Assembly (NCBI GenBank): GCA_002869605.1
Contig: PKUI01000096.1
Location: 1 to 21,808 of the forward strand
Source of the DNA: Desulfuromonas sp.
Lineage (GTDB): Bacteria; Desulfobacterota; Desulfuromonadia; Desulfuromonadales; SZUA-401
Reading direction: 5' to 3'
DNA length: 21,808 nucleotides
A program made the position numbers and the translations under genes. How positions within the stretch are numbered: the first letter of the stretch is position 1; each line of letters begins with the position of its first letter. The notes beneath the pieces were generated by a model that saw only the letters and a list, made by a program, of their open reading frames with translations, did no database searches and was not told where the DNA came from. Positions 21,768-21,808 of the stretch are shown piece by piece.

Positions 21768-21808
21768 GAAAAACAAGTACGCAAAAAGGGCGCGCATTTC
21801 TGAACGCA
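21766..21808 (+). CDS. N-terminus of a probable transposase (IS1595-like), cut by window edge
   Basis: Only 14 codons are visible: MKNKYAKRARISER. This very basic opening resembles the start of one group of IS1595-type transposases (MKNKY.KR..ISE.KFR…), which is the reason for the call. The match is short and from memory. No clear ribosome site precedes it, since the upstream bases are the palindrome at 21754-21767. The direction is divergent from the GLYR operon. Confidence 0.4.
   Translation, partial: MKNKYAKRARISER

Noticed and set aside
1..21808. CRISPR arrays, tRNA and rRNA genes
   Set aside because: No regularly spaced short repeats and no cloverleaf or rRNA-like sequences were noticed on either strand.

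Overview
The window looks like chromosome from a GC-rich deltaproteobacterium of the Desulfuromonadales type (Desulfuromonas/Geobacter/Pelobacter relatives). This is inferred from the gene repertoire: a GLYR-type beta-hydroxyacid dehydrogenase, a bacteriohemerythrin, a csp gene followed by a tiny Lys-rich protein, an XRE-cupin regulator beside an AMP-forming acyl-CoA ligase, and a B12-dependent radical SAM enzyme. No rRNA, tRNA or CRISPR array is visible.

Layout. 1-834 is a worn junction: the tail of a TRIC/UPF0126 membrane protein, a headless coding remnant, a strong hairpin and a mostly gene-free leader. 835-3615 is a tight plus-strand cassette of three coupled genes: a small HTH-like protein, a BtrH-type acyltransferase-like protein and a cobalamin-binding radical SAM enzyme. 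An orphan hybrid sensor kinase follows (3701-5725). 5884-7741 is a minus-strand aroE-aroK-macrodomain operon. Next come a class I glutamine amidotransferase and an APC transporter fused to EIIA-like and RCK_C domains, both minus. A plus-strand block then holds fabH-type KAS III with bacteriohemerythrin, and a cold-shock gene with a long leader plus a small basic protein. A LysR regulator diverges from a periplasmic YceI protein, which is followed by a badly broken VOC/glyoxalase pseudogene.

From 15352 to 19514 two inverted copies of a non-coding element of about 439 nt bracket about 3.3 kb. The bracketed segment holds an acyl-CoA ligase, its XRE-cupin regulator and a YbeL-like zinc-ribbon gene. 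Each copy has a perfect 12-13 bp palindrome near each end, and one stem shows a compensatory base-pair change between copies. The window closes with a minus-strand operon (GLYR dehydrogenase, YqaA membrane protein, SDR), a palindrome-rich promoter region, and the first codons of a probable transposase running off the right edge.

The two best candidates for something undescribed are the three-gene BtrH/radical-SAM cassette, which has no visible carrier or precursor, and the paired palindrome-ended repeat. Several leader structures (a hairpin at a predicted transcription start before the cassette, a terminator-like hairpin inside the csp leader) suggest RNA-level control.
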